This document shows, piece after piece, positions 47,028-58,560 of a DNA stretch of 64,000 bases. Both the position numbers and the translations under genes were made by a program. The first letter of the stretch is position 1. Each line of letters begins with the position of its first letter. Below the pieces are notes generated by a model. That model was not told the origin of the DNA. It saw only the letters and a list, made by a program, of their open reading frames with translations, and did not search any database. Source of the stretch: Otatea glauca (Eukaryota; Streptophyta; Magnoliopsida; Poales; Poaceae); NCBI GenBank assembly GCA_036346275.1, contig CM070725.1:37200104-37264103 (forward strand), given 5' to 3'.

Positions 47028-49316
47028 CTAAGGTACGATTCGACCTTCGTTATGATCGCGGCGAATGTACATAGCTTCCTCACTCTCTTCCATGAGACTT
47101 AGGTCAACATCCTCTCCGAAAAGAGGAAGCTCATCGAATTGGTTGTATTCTTCCTCGTCGATAACATTCTGAACTCCGACAATCCTTCTTTTTCCTTGAA
47201 TAACCACGTGGCGTTCCTTGTTAGCCGGGTCAGTTACAAAGAAGATTTGTGTAACAGAATTAGCAACTACGAATGGTTCTTCCCTGTATCCGACGAGTTT
47301 GAGGTCCACGGTAGTGATACCGTAGTTGTCGATTTTAACACCCCCTGAAAGTCTGACCCATTGGCACCGAAAGAGAGGGAACTTCAAAGGTCCATAGTCA
47401 AGCTCCCAAATCTCTTCTATGAATCTGTAGTAGTTTTGCCTATTTTCATTGATGTCATAGGCATCTGTACGGATACCGCTATTTTGGTTCGGTCTCTTTT
47501 TATCTTGTGCTCTTGTATAAAATGTAAAACCATTTATGTTGTATCCTTGGAATGTTCGAATTGTAGTTGACGGTCCCTGAGCCAACAGTTAACTGAGCAT
47601 ACTCTGTCTCTGTATGCATCATGTGCCTATGCAACCAATCGCCGAAGTTATCTCTATGCTCTCTCGCGATCCAACCCTCTGACTTCCCTGGGTTTGTTCT
47701 GGATAGCATGCTCTTGTGCATATTGACATACGGGGCCACCACAACTGATTGTCCCAAAACTGCGAAATGTGCTTGTGTGAATGAAGCTAGATTGGTTGTA
47801 CGAGTGATTTCTCGCCTAGTGTCCTTTTTCCCGGTAGCCTCCCCTCATGCCGAGATATAGGCACATCAATCGGTTTGAGATCCATATAATTGACGCAGAA
47901 CTCAATGACCTCCTCAGTTCCCCAACCATCGGCAATGCAGCATTCTGGCCGATGTCGGTTACGAACATATTTCTTTATAACCCCCATGAACCTCTCAAAA
48001 GGGTACATCTGATGTAGAAACAAGGGACCAAGAATCCGTATCTCTTTCACAATGTGAACAATGAGATGGACCATAATATCAAAAAAAGATGAGGGAAACA
48101 CATCTCGAGCCTGCACAGAGTGTGGACCACGTCTTCATGCAGCTTATCTAGTTTTAACGGATCGATGGCCTTCTGTGAAATCGCGTTGAAGAATGAACAC
48201 AACTTTTTAATTAGGTCTCGGACTTTCTCTGGCAGAACACCCCTAATTGCAATTGGAAGCATCTTTGTCATCATCACGTGGCAATCATGAGACTTCATGC
48301 CAATTAATTTTGTCTTTCATTGAGACTAGTCTCTTTATGTTGGCAGAGTAACCAAACAGAACTTTGACTCCGTGCAAGCATTCGCACACGCTAATTTTTT
48401 CTTTCTTGCTCAGAGTGTAGCAGGCTACAGGAAGGTACCTTTTGCCTGTATCCATGTCTTCGTGATGCAGCTCCTTCCTGAATTTCATATCTTCAAGGTC
48501 CATCCGTGCGTGGAGGGTATCTTTTGTTTTGCCAGGTATATCCAGTAAGATACCAAGCAAGCTATCACACGCGTTCTTCTCTATGTGCATGACGTCGATT
48601 GCATGTCGAACTTCCAAGTGTTGCCAGTAAGGTAGGACCCAAAATACTGACCTCTTTTTCCACACAGAAGCCTTATCACGGGAACTCGGGATAGATGTAC
48701 TGCCGGCTCCCTTTCCGTGAATAATATGAAGATCCTTTATGGCCGCAAATATCTGTTTCCCAGTGCGATTCTTCGGAGCTAAGGCAGTCTCCTTAGTCCT
48801 GTCAAAAGCTCTCTTATTATTGCGGTATGGGTGATCCTTACGAAGTAACCTACGATGTTGCATATAAGCCATTTTCCGACAGTTCTTCAGCCCCCGGCTA
48901 GCTGTATCATCCAAGCACTGGACGCATCCGTTGAACCCTTTTATCGTCTGTCCCGATAGGTTACCAAGGGCAGGGTAATCATTAATGGTTATGAACAACA
49001 ATGCGCGTAGGATAAAGTTATCTCTTTTGTACTCATCCCATACCCGTACTCCATTGTTCCATAATATTAGATCTTCAACCAATGGTTTGAGGTACACATC
49101 GATATCGTTTCCAGGTTGCCTGGACCCTTGGATCAGTAGTGGCATCATAATGTACTTCCGCTTCATACAAATCCAAGGAGGAAGGTTGTAGATACATAGA
49201 GTCACCGGTCAAGTACTGTGACGGCTACTCATGTTGTCGAAAGGATTCATCCCATACGTACTCAACCCGAACCTTATATTCCTCACATCATATGCAAAGT
49301 GTGAAAGGACAGGGGA
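47028..49316 (-). pseudogene. CACTA TNP2-type transposase, N-terminus missing, frameshifted
   Basis: In sense order: 49310-49206 encodes FGLSTYGMNPFDNMSSRHST followed by TGA where TNP2 proteins have Trp. 49205-48285 encodes the transposase core (YNLPPWICMKRKYIMM, DIDVYLKPLVEDL, GFNGCVQCLDDT, LEVRHAIDVMHIEKNACDS). 48298-47787 encodes the region after MKSHDCHVMMTKMLP with PFERFMGVIKKYVRNRHRPE (DUF4218-like). 47757-47028 encodes a DUF4216-like end with DYGPLKFPLFRCQWV. Frames shift near 48300 (an A-run) and near 48100. The protein would cut and join element ends. The N-terminal part is lost at the junction with LTR C. Confidence 0.85.
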
Positions 49317-50742
49317 TGTCGCCTAGAGGGGGGGTGAATAGGCGAATTAAAATATTTAAAACTAAATTGCAGCGGAATAAGAAATTTGCAGCTAAATAAA
49401 ATCTCCCGAGGGTCTAAGTCCGGAGTGTCCGGGACTTTTATCCGGATAATCCGATATGTCCGGACTGTCCGGGATCAAGAGTCCAGATACTCCGGATTGG
49501 ACCCGAGGGACTGAGACCGGAGTGTCCGGGACTTATCTTCGGATACTCCGAAATGTCCGGACTATCCGGGTTCAGGAGTCCGGATACTCCGGATTTAAGA
49601 CCTCGAAATGAGATTTTAAATCCCTGCAATTTTTCAACAATCTACTTGAATACAAAAGATCTAAATGCTATCAAGTACCTGGGGACGATGTAGATCTAGA
49701 GCCAAACACAACAATAGAGTAGATCGGGCAATTTCAAGATTCAAAATCAAATACTAAAGCAAGAGTAAGAAGCAAACTTGGAGATGATGATTTTTCACCC
49801 GAAGTTCGGATCCTTGAGGGGATCCTACGACTCCGTTGAGGCGGCACGGTCACACTTGAGTCGGGGTCTCTTTCAACCCTCTTCCTCCCGGTGTTGCACA
49901 AATGCACTCGCCGGTCTTCACTCCTTTGATTCCTTCCTTACGGAGGCGAACTGCCTTCACAAACTTCCCACGGCCAACCACACAAAGCTCCGGTGGCTCG
50001 TAGGCGACCTCCTAGCCTTCTAGGAGTCCTCAACCTCCAAGAGTAATAAATGCTCACGAAGAACAAGCTTGGAGATGAAATCAAGTGCTCAATCAACTCA
50101 AAACTCACTCAACCTAGCACCTCACTCCTCAAACTCTTCCCAACCCTTCTCACAAAGGGGATCACTTAGATCTAAGGGTAAAGAGGTGTTTTGGGGGCTC
50201 AAGAACAAGGGTATAGCACTTCTAATCAACAGGGTAAAAAGCCCCTTCAAAATGAGGGAGGATGGGGCTATAAATAGAGCCCCCCAAAAACTAGCTGTTG
50301 GAGACAGCTGCACACAACCCGGAGACTCCGGATAAATATCCCAGACACTCCGGACTAATTCAACCCGGAGTGTCCGGACTTAACACCGGATACTCCGGAT
50401 TGACTGAGAGCAGCCACCGAGGGTGTCAACCCGGAGTGTCCGGACCAAATGTCCGAATACTCCGGATTGCACTGAGCAGCCCGACGAAAACGAGCATAAC
50501 TTTTGACTCCGGACTCCGATTGCAGTGATCTTGGACTCTACCGAAAGCTAAGAACGAGGGCTACACAACCAACAAGGTCTCACTACCCAAAACTCAAAGG
50601 ATAAACACAGATTTCACAAAGAATCCAAGGGAGATCTACAACCCTCACTTTCCAGCACCACCAACATCACTCTCTTTCTAAGTTTCACAAGGATGGATCA
50701 CTTGAGCACTTGACACATCTAAAAGTCATTCGACATCGCATC
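49317..50742 (-). mobile_element. C: Sirevirus-like LTR inserted in the CACTA transposase, truncated
   Basis: Starts TGTCGCCTAGAGGGGGGG at 49317 (its sense 3' end), right after GGGGA, which could be a target duplication. The shared CTAGAGGGGGGGTGAATAGG block identifies the LTR type of A and B. The minus strand carries TATTTATAG near 50265-50275 inside a near-palindrome. The other end is not found: no CA plus GGGGA before element D starts at 50743, so D probably inserted into C. Small ORFs are repeat shadows. Confidence 0.75.
49395..50470. repeat. Palindromic CCGGA(N)TCCGG clusters in C
   Basis: CCGGAGTGTCCGG, CCGGATACTCCGG and CCGGACTGTCCGGG recur about fifteen times in two blocks (49400-49595 and 50320-50470). 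They closely resemble the palindromic CCGGAC-type motif described for Sirevirus LTRs, which supports the family call. Confidence 0.85.
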
Positions 50743-52118
50743 TGACGAATACTTATAACAAGGGTACCCCAACGGCCCAAAGCGACAAGCCGGCAGCCTC
50801 AAGCACATCTCAAGCCCAACAGGCCGCTTCCAGCCCACTACCGACCAAAGCACCTGCAAGGCCACACAAGATACCCCTTCCCGACCGACCGAGGGAAGTG
50901 TCTCCGACCGAGCGGGGCTTCCGACCCCCGCCACGAGACGGGACCCCCCCGGCTCCGACCAAGCAGAGCTCCCGACCCTCGCAGCGGGTCGGGATCCCCT
51001 GACTCCGATCGCAAACCCCTGCCAAGGGCCGCGTGTCAAAGCCTCTACCACCAATGACCACGCACTCTACGAACGGGTCAATCGGCGACTATACAAGGGC
51101 GGTGGCTCCTTCCCTAGAAGGTTTAATGACTGACCGAAATCATGCTCCCAGTCCCATTAGTCGGTCACATACAGTACGAAGACACGCCCTCTCCCGAGGC
51201 AGCACCCACGTCAGACGTAGCAACGTCAACACTCGTAAGGTTCGCAGAGGGCAGGTGACGAATACTAATAAAAAGGATACCCCAACAGCCCGAAGTGACG
51301 AGCCAGCGGCCTCAAGCATATCTCCACTGCATCAGCCGCGCCGCCCGCCGCCGACCGATCGCCATGCGAGACGCGCCAAGACATCCGCTCCCGACCGCCG
51401 AGGAAGCGAATCCACAGACATACGGCCCCGACCCCTCTTGGCGGGCGGGATCTCCGACTCCCCGAACCAAGGTGATGGACGCCGAGTGCCGCGTGTCGTC
51501 CTCATCGCCTACCGCCACGCACTTCCGAATGAGGTCAATCGAGCGACTATACAAGGGCGGTGGCTCCTTCCCAAGAAGATCCGTGATCGCAGAAGACAAA
51601 GCTTCCACCCATCAACCGGGCCACGACAAGACGAGCGCACGCTCCCTCCCGAGGCAGCACCAACGTCACGCACCTCGACGTCAGCATTCGCAAGGGTCAC
51701 AGAGGGCAAGTACGCTATTTCCCGGGGAATACCTAACCTCCCTGACCACCAAGGCTACCAACCCAGCATGGGCAAGACGGGTGGCGACCAGTCCACAGGA
51801 CGAAGGACCGGAGCTCCTAGCGTGGTCACCGCTCTTTCTCCCAACTCGATGTAACCGCCTTCCTTCCTTATAAAAGGAGGCAGGGCTAAACGATTCAAGG
51901 AGGCGAGAGGAGAGGGAGACATCGAAAACGAGAGACTAAGTCATTTAGGGGCCTCGCTCAGAAAACATAGTGCAAAAAGCAATACAATACGCCATCCGAA
52001 TCGGAGTAGGGACTTTCACCAACCAATATACATCTTGGACTCACGAGTCTAACCATTCGTGGAGTGGAACGCGACCCCTAGACTTACAAATTTACTTGCC
52101 GCGCTCAAAAACACCGGC
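50743..52118 (+). repeat. 5' LTR of D with duplicated 5' part
   Basis: TGACGAATACTTATAACAAG at 50743 and TGACGAATACTAATAAAAAG at 51256 start two similar stretches sharing GCGACTATACAAGGGCGGTG, CCCGAGGCAGCACC and CAGAGGGCA. Either the first 513 bp were tandemly duplicated within the LTR, or a truncated related LTR sits directly in front. ORFs of 192-273 codons here are low-complexity shadows. The LTR 3' edge is estimated from the PBS-like site. Confidence 0.65.
51868..51877 (+). promoter_or_regulatory. TATA box of LTR D
   Basis: TTATAAAAGGAGGC lies about 610 bp into the second LTR-like unit, upstream of a purine-rich leader. It is a strong plant-type TATA match and the probable promoter of the D transcript. 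Confidence 0.6.
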
Positions 52119-52120
52119 GG

Positions 52121-52138
52121 TTGGCGCGCTGTAGGGGC
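52121..52138 (+). other. Degenerate primer-binding site of D
   Basis: TTGGCGCGCTGTAGGGGC resembles the TTGGCGCCGT...GGGG sites (tRNA-Asp type) of Tat/Athila elements, with mismatches. It marks the boundary between LTR and internal region. Confidence 0.4.
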
Positions 52139-52399
52139 TTCGCGTCTTCATCACCATCTCCGGATTCCGCTTATCTCCCCGATGGCATCCACCCATCGCG
52201 ACGGCATGATCGCACCGGGAACCGGATCCGCCGGCTCCCTCGACTTCGTCGTCACCCGACGGAGGGCTCACGCTGCGTCCCGCCACCTCCGAGGATAGGC
52301 GCCACGAGAGCTTGGGCGCCCTCCGGCGACTTTGCTAAGCTCGGCTAGCGCCCTGCAGCCCCGGCCGAACCCGAGGAGTGCTCCGCCACGGTCGGCGAA

Positions 52400-54080
52400 A
52401 CTCCGTAGGCCCGGCGGTGACCATGTCACCCCGTAGGCTCGCGGGATCGTGGCGATGGTCGGCTACACCGCCTCCATCCACGAGCCGCAGGAAGACTCTT
52501 CCGACGTGACTCGGCTCCGACACGAGTACCACGCGCGAGCGCACTCGCGAGTGCAACATGGCGGCACCGCCGATTTGCCGTGGCCTCGCGCCGCAGGGCC
52601 TCTCGTCCGGCGCACTCAGCACGGGAGGAGGAGTGCAGCAGCGTCGCATCAACGCTTCTGCACTGGCGCGCCGAGCCCAACAACAGCGCAAAGAGTTGGA
52701 GGAACGAAGAACTGAAGCTCGACCGCCCGGGCCAACTCGAGCGGGAGGGCTCGAGGCCCGCATGTGCCAGCGACGCATACGCGACGCGTCGCCAGCACAC
52801 CCAGCAGCGGAAGGGTCCGACGGCCCTCACTTCTTCCCACGCCACCAAACGCGGCCGCGCCACAATGCCGCCGAGGCCTCCGAGCCGATCGACCCGGAGG
52901 CCAAGGCCACCTACCAAAACCTCCGGTGGTAGAGCACGCGGCCGTCTGCGACATGCACGCCCGGCTCCTATCGCCTCGAGCCACCTCGCCACCGGGCCGC
53001 ATCATTGTCTGGCCGGATGGGTCCGACAGCGCCGCCGCCGCCCGCGAGCCACACGGCCTCGCGCGCCGGTGCGCCAACGCCTCGGTGATGTTTACGACAT
53101 TCGCGCTACCCTTGAGGCGCGGAGAAAGATGGCGAGGAGGCCGCCACTCACGGGTTGCGCGGCGGGCACCACCTCCGCAGCCGAGCCCCGACGGTCCCGG
53201 ATCGCGAGCGTTTCGCCGGGGATCCGCCAGCGGACTTCTGCCGATTCGGCGCCTACCAACATTGCCAAATACACGGGGCCACAAACCAGTGTGTCGCTCA
53301 AGATTACCGGCCGCATGCCGGGCGGAGGAGCAACGGATGACCTCTTCATCATCCAATACCTTCCCATCTACCTCGCAGACTTCGGCCCGAGCTCGCTCGA
53401 GTACTTGCCGCCAAAACCATCGTGGATCGGACCGACTTGAAGGCCCTCTTCGTCGGCAACTTCCGTGGCACTTACAAGTGCCATGGAAACTCTGAGACTG
53501 AAGGCAAAAAAAGCAGCCGTGGAAACCCTCCGACTACATCCGCGGTTTTCCGCCACGAGTAACGAAGCTCCCGACATCTCCGACGCCGATGTCGTGGGAG
53601 CATTCATCTACGCACCTCCCGCAAGGCCTTGGTGCACAAACTAGGCCGTCTCAAGCCCGTAACTACCAAGGAGCTCCTCGATATCGCCATCAACCACGCC
53701 TCCGCGAGGAGGCGTGTGGGGCCATCTTCGAGGGAGGAAAGGCTCAGCCGTAACCCGGCGTCCGCGATCGGGTCCCCTTCGACCGCTCCGACAAACGGGC
53801 GGCGACGGAAGCGGATCCGCGAGCCCCAAGTGGTCGCCACTGCCGACCGCCGCCAGCGGCAAGGCGACCGGCCGTCGCGCCCACCGCTTCGACAAATTGA
53901 TGGACGGCCCGCGCCCAAACCACGGGTTCTCCGTCAAACACAAGTACCGGACTGCGAGGTCCCGAGGCGCCTCTTCCGGCGCCCCGCAACGCCGCGTGGC
54001 AAGGAAGAAGCTCGCCGCACTTCGCGGTCCGCAGAAAAGGCGCACGACGAGTTCCACGAACCCGACGGCCGCCTCATGAT
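52400..54080 (+). pseudogene. D gag, multiply frameshifted
   Basis: The N-terminal part (52400-53300) is low-complexity and its frame cannot be followed. Recognisable pieces: LPIYLADF and SLEYLPP (about 53360-53420), LKALFVGNFRGTYKC in another frame (about 53440-53480), HKLGRLKPVTTKELLDIAIN (about 53632-53695), and PNHGFSVKHKYR (about 53915-53950), where Tat-type gags have a Cys/His motif; the leading Cys here is Arg. Gag would form particles and bind RNA. At least four frame changes make it non-functional. Confidence 0.65.
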
Positions 54081-54179
54081 CTTTGGAGGACCGGCTGCTA
54101 TGCCGGCAAGCGCCCGGCTCAAGCTCGCTTATCGCGAGGTCCATACCGTCGCGCCATCGCCCCCAATACCTCCGGTGGT

Positions 54180-54600
54180 CGAGTTCCCGATCACCTTTGA
54201 TCGGACCGACCACCCGACCACGCCCACGCCGGGAGATACCCCGTGGTCACCGTCGTGGGAAGAAGCGCCTTTCAAAGGTGCTCATGGACTGAGGCGGCCT
54301 CAACATCCTCACGCCGAGACGCCGACGCTATGGGGATCCCGCTCAACCCTCCGACCCGCAAGGCGCCCTTCCATGGCGCCATTCCGACCAAAGCCCATCC
54401 ACTCGGGCGCATCGACCGCCTGCTACCTTTGGGAACCGGAAAACTTCCGACCGAAACCCTCGCTTTGAGGTCGTGGATTTCCCGGTTCTTACCATGCCAT
54501 CTGGGGCGGCCATGTTACGCCAAGTTCATGGCGGTCCCCAGCCACGCCTACCTCAAGTGAAGATGCTAGGGCCACGGGAGTCATCACCGTGGCATCGTCT
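54180..54600 (+). pseudogene. D protease, frameshifted
   Basis: LMD at 54279-54287 followed by an in-frame TGA and then GG suggests a damaged active site of DGGS type. Downstream come DAMGIPL (about 54325), PFHGAIP (about 54372) and LGRPCYAKFMAVPSHAYLK (54500-54557), the characteristic C-terminal side of Tat-type proteases. Four frames are needed to read the segment. Confidence 0.65.
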
Positions 54601-54749
54601 TTCGGCTTGCCTACAATCGCGAAGCGCAGCTAGCTTGTGAGCTTGCCTCGGCAATCGCGTCTGCCGAGCTCGACAACCTCGTGAGGAAGCCTCGAATCCG
54701 CCCCGAGTCCAGCAAGTCGGGGCGGGATCCTTCAAGTCCGCCGAGGACA

Positions 54750-56460
54750 CGAAGAGGTCGCGGTCGATCCTCGTGATCCGACCAAGACCGTGGCGGATCG
54801 AGCCACGCCTCCGCCAAATAGGAAAGCGCGCTCGCCGACTCCTCCGCACCAACAAAGACGTCTTCGCATGGAGGTCCTCCGACATGCCAGAATCCTGGCG
54901 GGAAGTCGCCGAGCACTCCTTGAGCATCCGACCGTGCTCAAAGCCGGCCGCCTAACGCCGCGCCGCCGACGAGGAGAAGCGCAGATCATAGGGAGGAGAT
55001 CGCCAAACTTCGCCGGGGTTCGTAAAGAGGTGCGCCACCTCGAGTGGCTAGCCAACCTCGTACTTGTAAAAAGAAAAATGGGCAATGGAGGATGTGCGTT
55101 GACTATACGAGTCTCAACAAAGCATGTCCCAAAGATCCGTTCCTTTGCCCGCGATCGACCAAGTCATCGACTCCACCGCAGGTGCGAGTCCTCTCTTTCT
55201 CGGATGCCTACTCGGGCTACCACCAGATTGCGCTAAGGAGTCCGACCACCGCGACTTCCTTCATCACCCCGCTCGGCCATTCGCTCACGTTCACGATGCC
55301 GCTCGGCCTAAAGAACGCGCGCTACATACCAACGATGTATGCAAACGTGCTTCAATAACCGGATCGGCCGTAACGTTGAGGTGTACGTCGGCGATATTGT
55401 CGTAAAAACCAAGAAGGCCGACGACCTTGTCCCCGACTGAAGAGACCTTTGCGAACCTTCGACGATTCCGCATAAAGCTCAATCTCGAAATGCGTTGGGG
55501 TCCCCAAAGGAAGCTCCTTGGCTTCATTGTCTCGGCGAGGCATCGAGGCCAACCAGAGAAGATATTAGCAATCGCATGGATGGGCCCAATCAGCAACCTC
55601 AAGGGGGTCCAGAGGCTGACCGGATGCCTAGCAGCTTTGAGCCTTTTCGTGTCTCGCCTCGGCGAGCGCGGAATGCCACTCTACAGCTACTCAAGAGATC
55701 CGACCACTTTAGTTGGAGCCCGAAGCTCAGAGGCCCTCACCGCTTTGAAGGCCTTCCCTGTCCTCGCCTCGCCTCTGATCGCCCGGCACTGAGGAGCCGT
55801 GCTTTCACGTCGCCGCCACTACCCAAGTCGTCGCCGCGGCCCTCGTGGTGGAGCGAGCGGAAGAAGGCCGCAAACTTAAGGTACAACGCCGCTTTACTTC
55901 ATTAGCGAGGTCCTTTCCGAGTCCAAGACTCGCATACCACAGTGCGAAGCTACTCTACGCGGTGCTCATTGCGAAGAGAAAGCTCGTCCACTACTTCGAT
56001 CAGCACAACATCACCGTGGTGACCACGTCCCCGTTAGGCGAGATCGTCCGCAACCGCGACGCCTCGGGAAGGATAGCCAAGTGGGCACTCGAGCTCACGC
56101 CACGACATCACATACGTCCCTCGGACGGCGATCAAGTCGCAGGCCCTAGCCGACTTCGTCCGAGTGGACCGAAACCTGTGCACCACCAGTGATCGAAGAC
56201 CCGAGTCATCGACAATGTACTTCGATGGGTCTTACAACAAGAATGGCGCGGCGCTGGGTTGTCATCATCTCCCACTTGGGAACAAGCTCCAATCGCCATC
56301 GGCCGCCGACGCCACCAACAACGCGTTGCGAGCACGAGGCCCTCGTCAACGGTCTCCGGATCGCTGCCGACCTCGGTGCTCGCCGACTTACGCCCACGGG
56401 GACTCCAAGCTTGTCGTCGACCAAGTCATGAAGGCCGCGGGCCCGAGACGCCCGTGATGG
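54750..56460 (+). pseudogene. D reverse transcriptase and RNase H, frameshifted
   Basis: FAWRSSDMPESWREVAEHSL (about 54866-54925) precedes RT. NGQWRMCVDYTSLNKACPKD lies at 55080-55139, and DAYSGYHQIAL at about 55204-55240. The catalytic loop reads VEVYVGDIVVKTKKAD at 55375-55430: codon 55390-55392 is GGC (Gly) where the YxDD motif needs Asp. RNase H pieces include MYFDGSYNKNGAALG near 56215-56260. About ten frame changes occur, so it is inactive on two grounds. Confidence 0.72.
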
Positions 56461-56699
56461 CCGCAGCATCGTCGAGAAGTCGCGCGAGCTCGGCGCGGTT
56501 CAAGGGCTTCGAGCTTCACCATAGCTACCGACGCTACAATAGCGACGCCACTACACCGCCAATCGGCCTCCAGAGAGCCGGTCCCGCCGATCTTCGTCAT
56601 GCGACCTCTGCTGCCTTCCATCCACCGCCCGGTGGCGAACGGTCCCCAACCTACTTAGCACGGTCGCCGGCCGCGGTCGGGCATAGACTTGGTCGTCGA

Positions 56700-57903
56700 G
56701 CCACGGCGCATTAGCAACCGAGTCCGACCGAGAAAGCCATTCATAGATCGCTTGATGGACGGGTCGCTTCCTCCCGACCGACCGAGGCCCGCCTACCGCC
56801 CGACGAGCAAAGTCTTTCGTCCCGATCGGTCCGCACCTTTACAAAGGAGCCCCGGTCCTCCAAAAGTGCATTCGCCGACCAAGGAAAACAACTCTTGGAT
56901 GACATACACTGAATTTGCGGTCACCATGCTGCGCCGATCTCGGTGGGAAAGGCCTTTCGCAAGGTTTCTATTGGCCGACCGCCGTGTCCGACGCAGAGCG
57001 CATCGCGACGCCCGCGAAGGATGCCAATTCTTTGCCGTGCGGACATCCGCCACTCAAGCCTTGCGCACAATCCCCATCACGTGGCCTTTTGCGCTTGGGG
57101 CTCGATCTAGTCGGGCCTTTCAAGAAAGCGCCCGGGCTTTACCCATTTGCTCGTCGCGGTGGACAAGTTCACCAAGTGGATAGAGGCCAAGCCGGCCGTA
57201 GCGCCACGCCGGCACAAGCGCCATCTTCTTCCGCGACATAGTCTTTCGATTCGAGTCCCAAACTCCATCATCACCGACAACGGAACGCAGCTTCACGGGA
57301 AGGAATTCTCGAGTTCTGCGATGACTTCAACATCCGCGCTGATTGGGCGGCCGTGGCCCATCCGCGACCAACGGCCAGTCGAGCGCCAGCGGCATGATCC
57401 TTCAAGGCTCTGCCGCGGATCTTCGCTGGCTCAAGCACTTCGCGGGGCGCCGGGCGATCGAGCTACCCTCCGCCCTCGGAGTCTACGGACCACGCCGACC
57501 GGGCGATCGGGTTCACACCGTTTTTATGGTATACGGTCGCCGAGGCCGCCTTGCCGGCTGCACTGGAGTATGGCGCCCCAAGATCGCAAGCCGAGGAGGC
57601 TCGGGCTCGCCGACAACAAGACTCGCCGACCGATCGACGAGGCGCATGACGTGGCCGCCCCGCGATCGGCGATATCAACAAGCTCGCGACGTTACCACGT
57701 ACCGCCAGTTCGAGGGCGGTCTTTCGATGTCGGCGACCGGTCTCGCGCCGTCCGCACCGGCAAGGATAAGCACAAGCCGCCGCCCCACGAAGGCCCTTCA
57801 CCGTCGTGCAGATCCTCCTACCGCACCTTTCGGCCAAGGACACCGACGGCGCATCCTTCCAAATGCATGGAATATAGAAAAGTTAAGGCGATTCTATCCC
57901 TAA
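56700..57903 (+). pseudogene. D integrase, frameshifted
   Basis: LDLVGPFKKAPGLYP (about 57098-57145) runs into LVAVDKFTKWIEAKPAVA (57150-57203), the start of the catalytic core. PNSIITDNGTQLHGKEF (57258-57308) is the second catalytic segment. The protein ends with AWNIEKLRRFYP and a stop at 57901-57903, the usual Tat-type C-terminus. There is no chromodomain. The frame changes at least five times. Confidence 0.7.
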
Positions 57904-58041
57904 ACTCTTTCCTCTTCCTAGCATGCTCTTTACTTTCTTCCTTCCGAGCACTGGTCGCATGCGACGACTGGGGCGCCCTTCGGCGCCCCTGCTCAGTCGC
58001 TCGATCGGGCGCTATGCTGGTTGATGACCCAACCAACCACA

Positions 58042-58420
58042 AGGTCCTTCCCGAGCGGTAACCCCTTTGACCCAAGTGCTACAGCCTACGCCCCAGCGGC
58101 TATGGTTGCTAACACTTCGCGGAAGAAGGAAGTACCCGAGTGGAGTGACCTTTGGGTCGGCAGGGAACACTCCTCCCCCGCACGAACTCGCCTATCCCAC
58201 GCGCTATGAGGGCACGTGACCGACCGGTCATGAGGTCCATCCCGAGCGGTAACCCTCTCAACCCAAGTGTTACGCCTCGCCCAGCGGCTATGGTTGCTAA
58301 GTAGCACTTCGGAAGAAGGAAGTGCCCGAGTGAAGGATCCTCCGCCGGTCTAGAACACTCCTATCCCTCACAAGTGCGCCTAACCGCTGCATAGCCAAGT
58401 CTCCAATCCACCTCGCTCCT
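58042..58420. repeat. Tandem duplication, about 188-bp unit
   Basis: AGGTCCTTCCCGAGCGGTAA at 58042 and AGGTCCATCCCGAGCGGTAA at 58230 start two copies sharing CAGCGGCTATGGTTGCTAA, GGAAGAAGGAAGT and GAACACTCCT. It lies just after the integrase stop of D; the rest of 57904-58560 holds nothing else recognisable. Confidence 0.75.
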
Positions 58421-58560
58421 CCCAAAACGACCCGACCTACGCATAAGTGACCCCTGCGGTCCTTAAGGCTATGGTCGGCCAAACGCTCATCCTAAATACG
58501 AAAAAGGACGAGGGACGATTCTGGGACTTGATAAATTCAAGATTGTTTAAATAGCGGTCT

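Larger units (their letters stand above)
39941..49316 (-). mobile_element. CACTA (En/Spm-type) transposon, one end present
   Basis: The terminus CACTACTACAGAAC lies at 39941. Subterminal arrays of TATCACTGCCGG/CCGGCAGTGATA lie at 39960-40216 and 46285-46636. Two minus-strand gene remnants are present: a TNP2-type transposase (47028-49316) and a second gene with an Ulp1-like end (40544-43831). The other terminal inverted repeat is not in the window; the transposase gene is cut at 49316 by LTR C. Because one subterminal array lies between the two genes, this may be one element with an internal array or two CACTA elements fused. Confidence 0.8.

Noticed and set aside
51033..53495. Large overlapping ORFs (up to 286 codons) as real proteins
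   Set aside because: They lie in the LTR and 5' part of D; long opens in three frames on both strands come from GC content, and only scattered gag words are recognisable.
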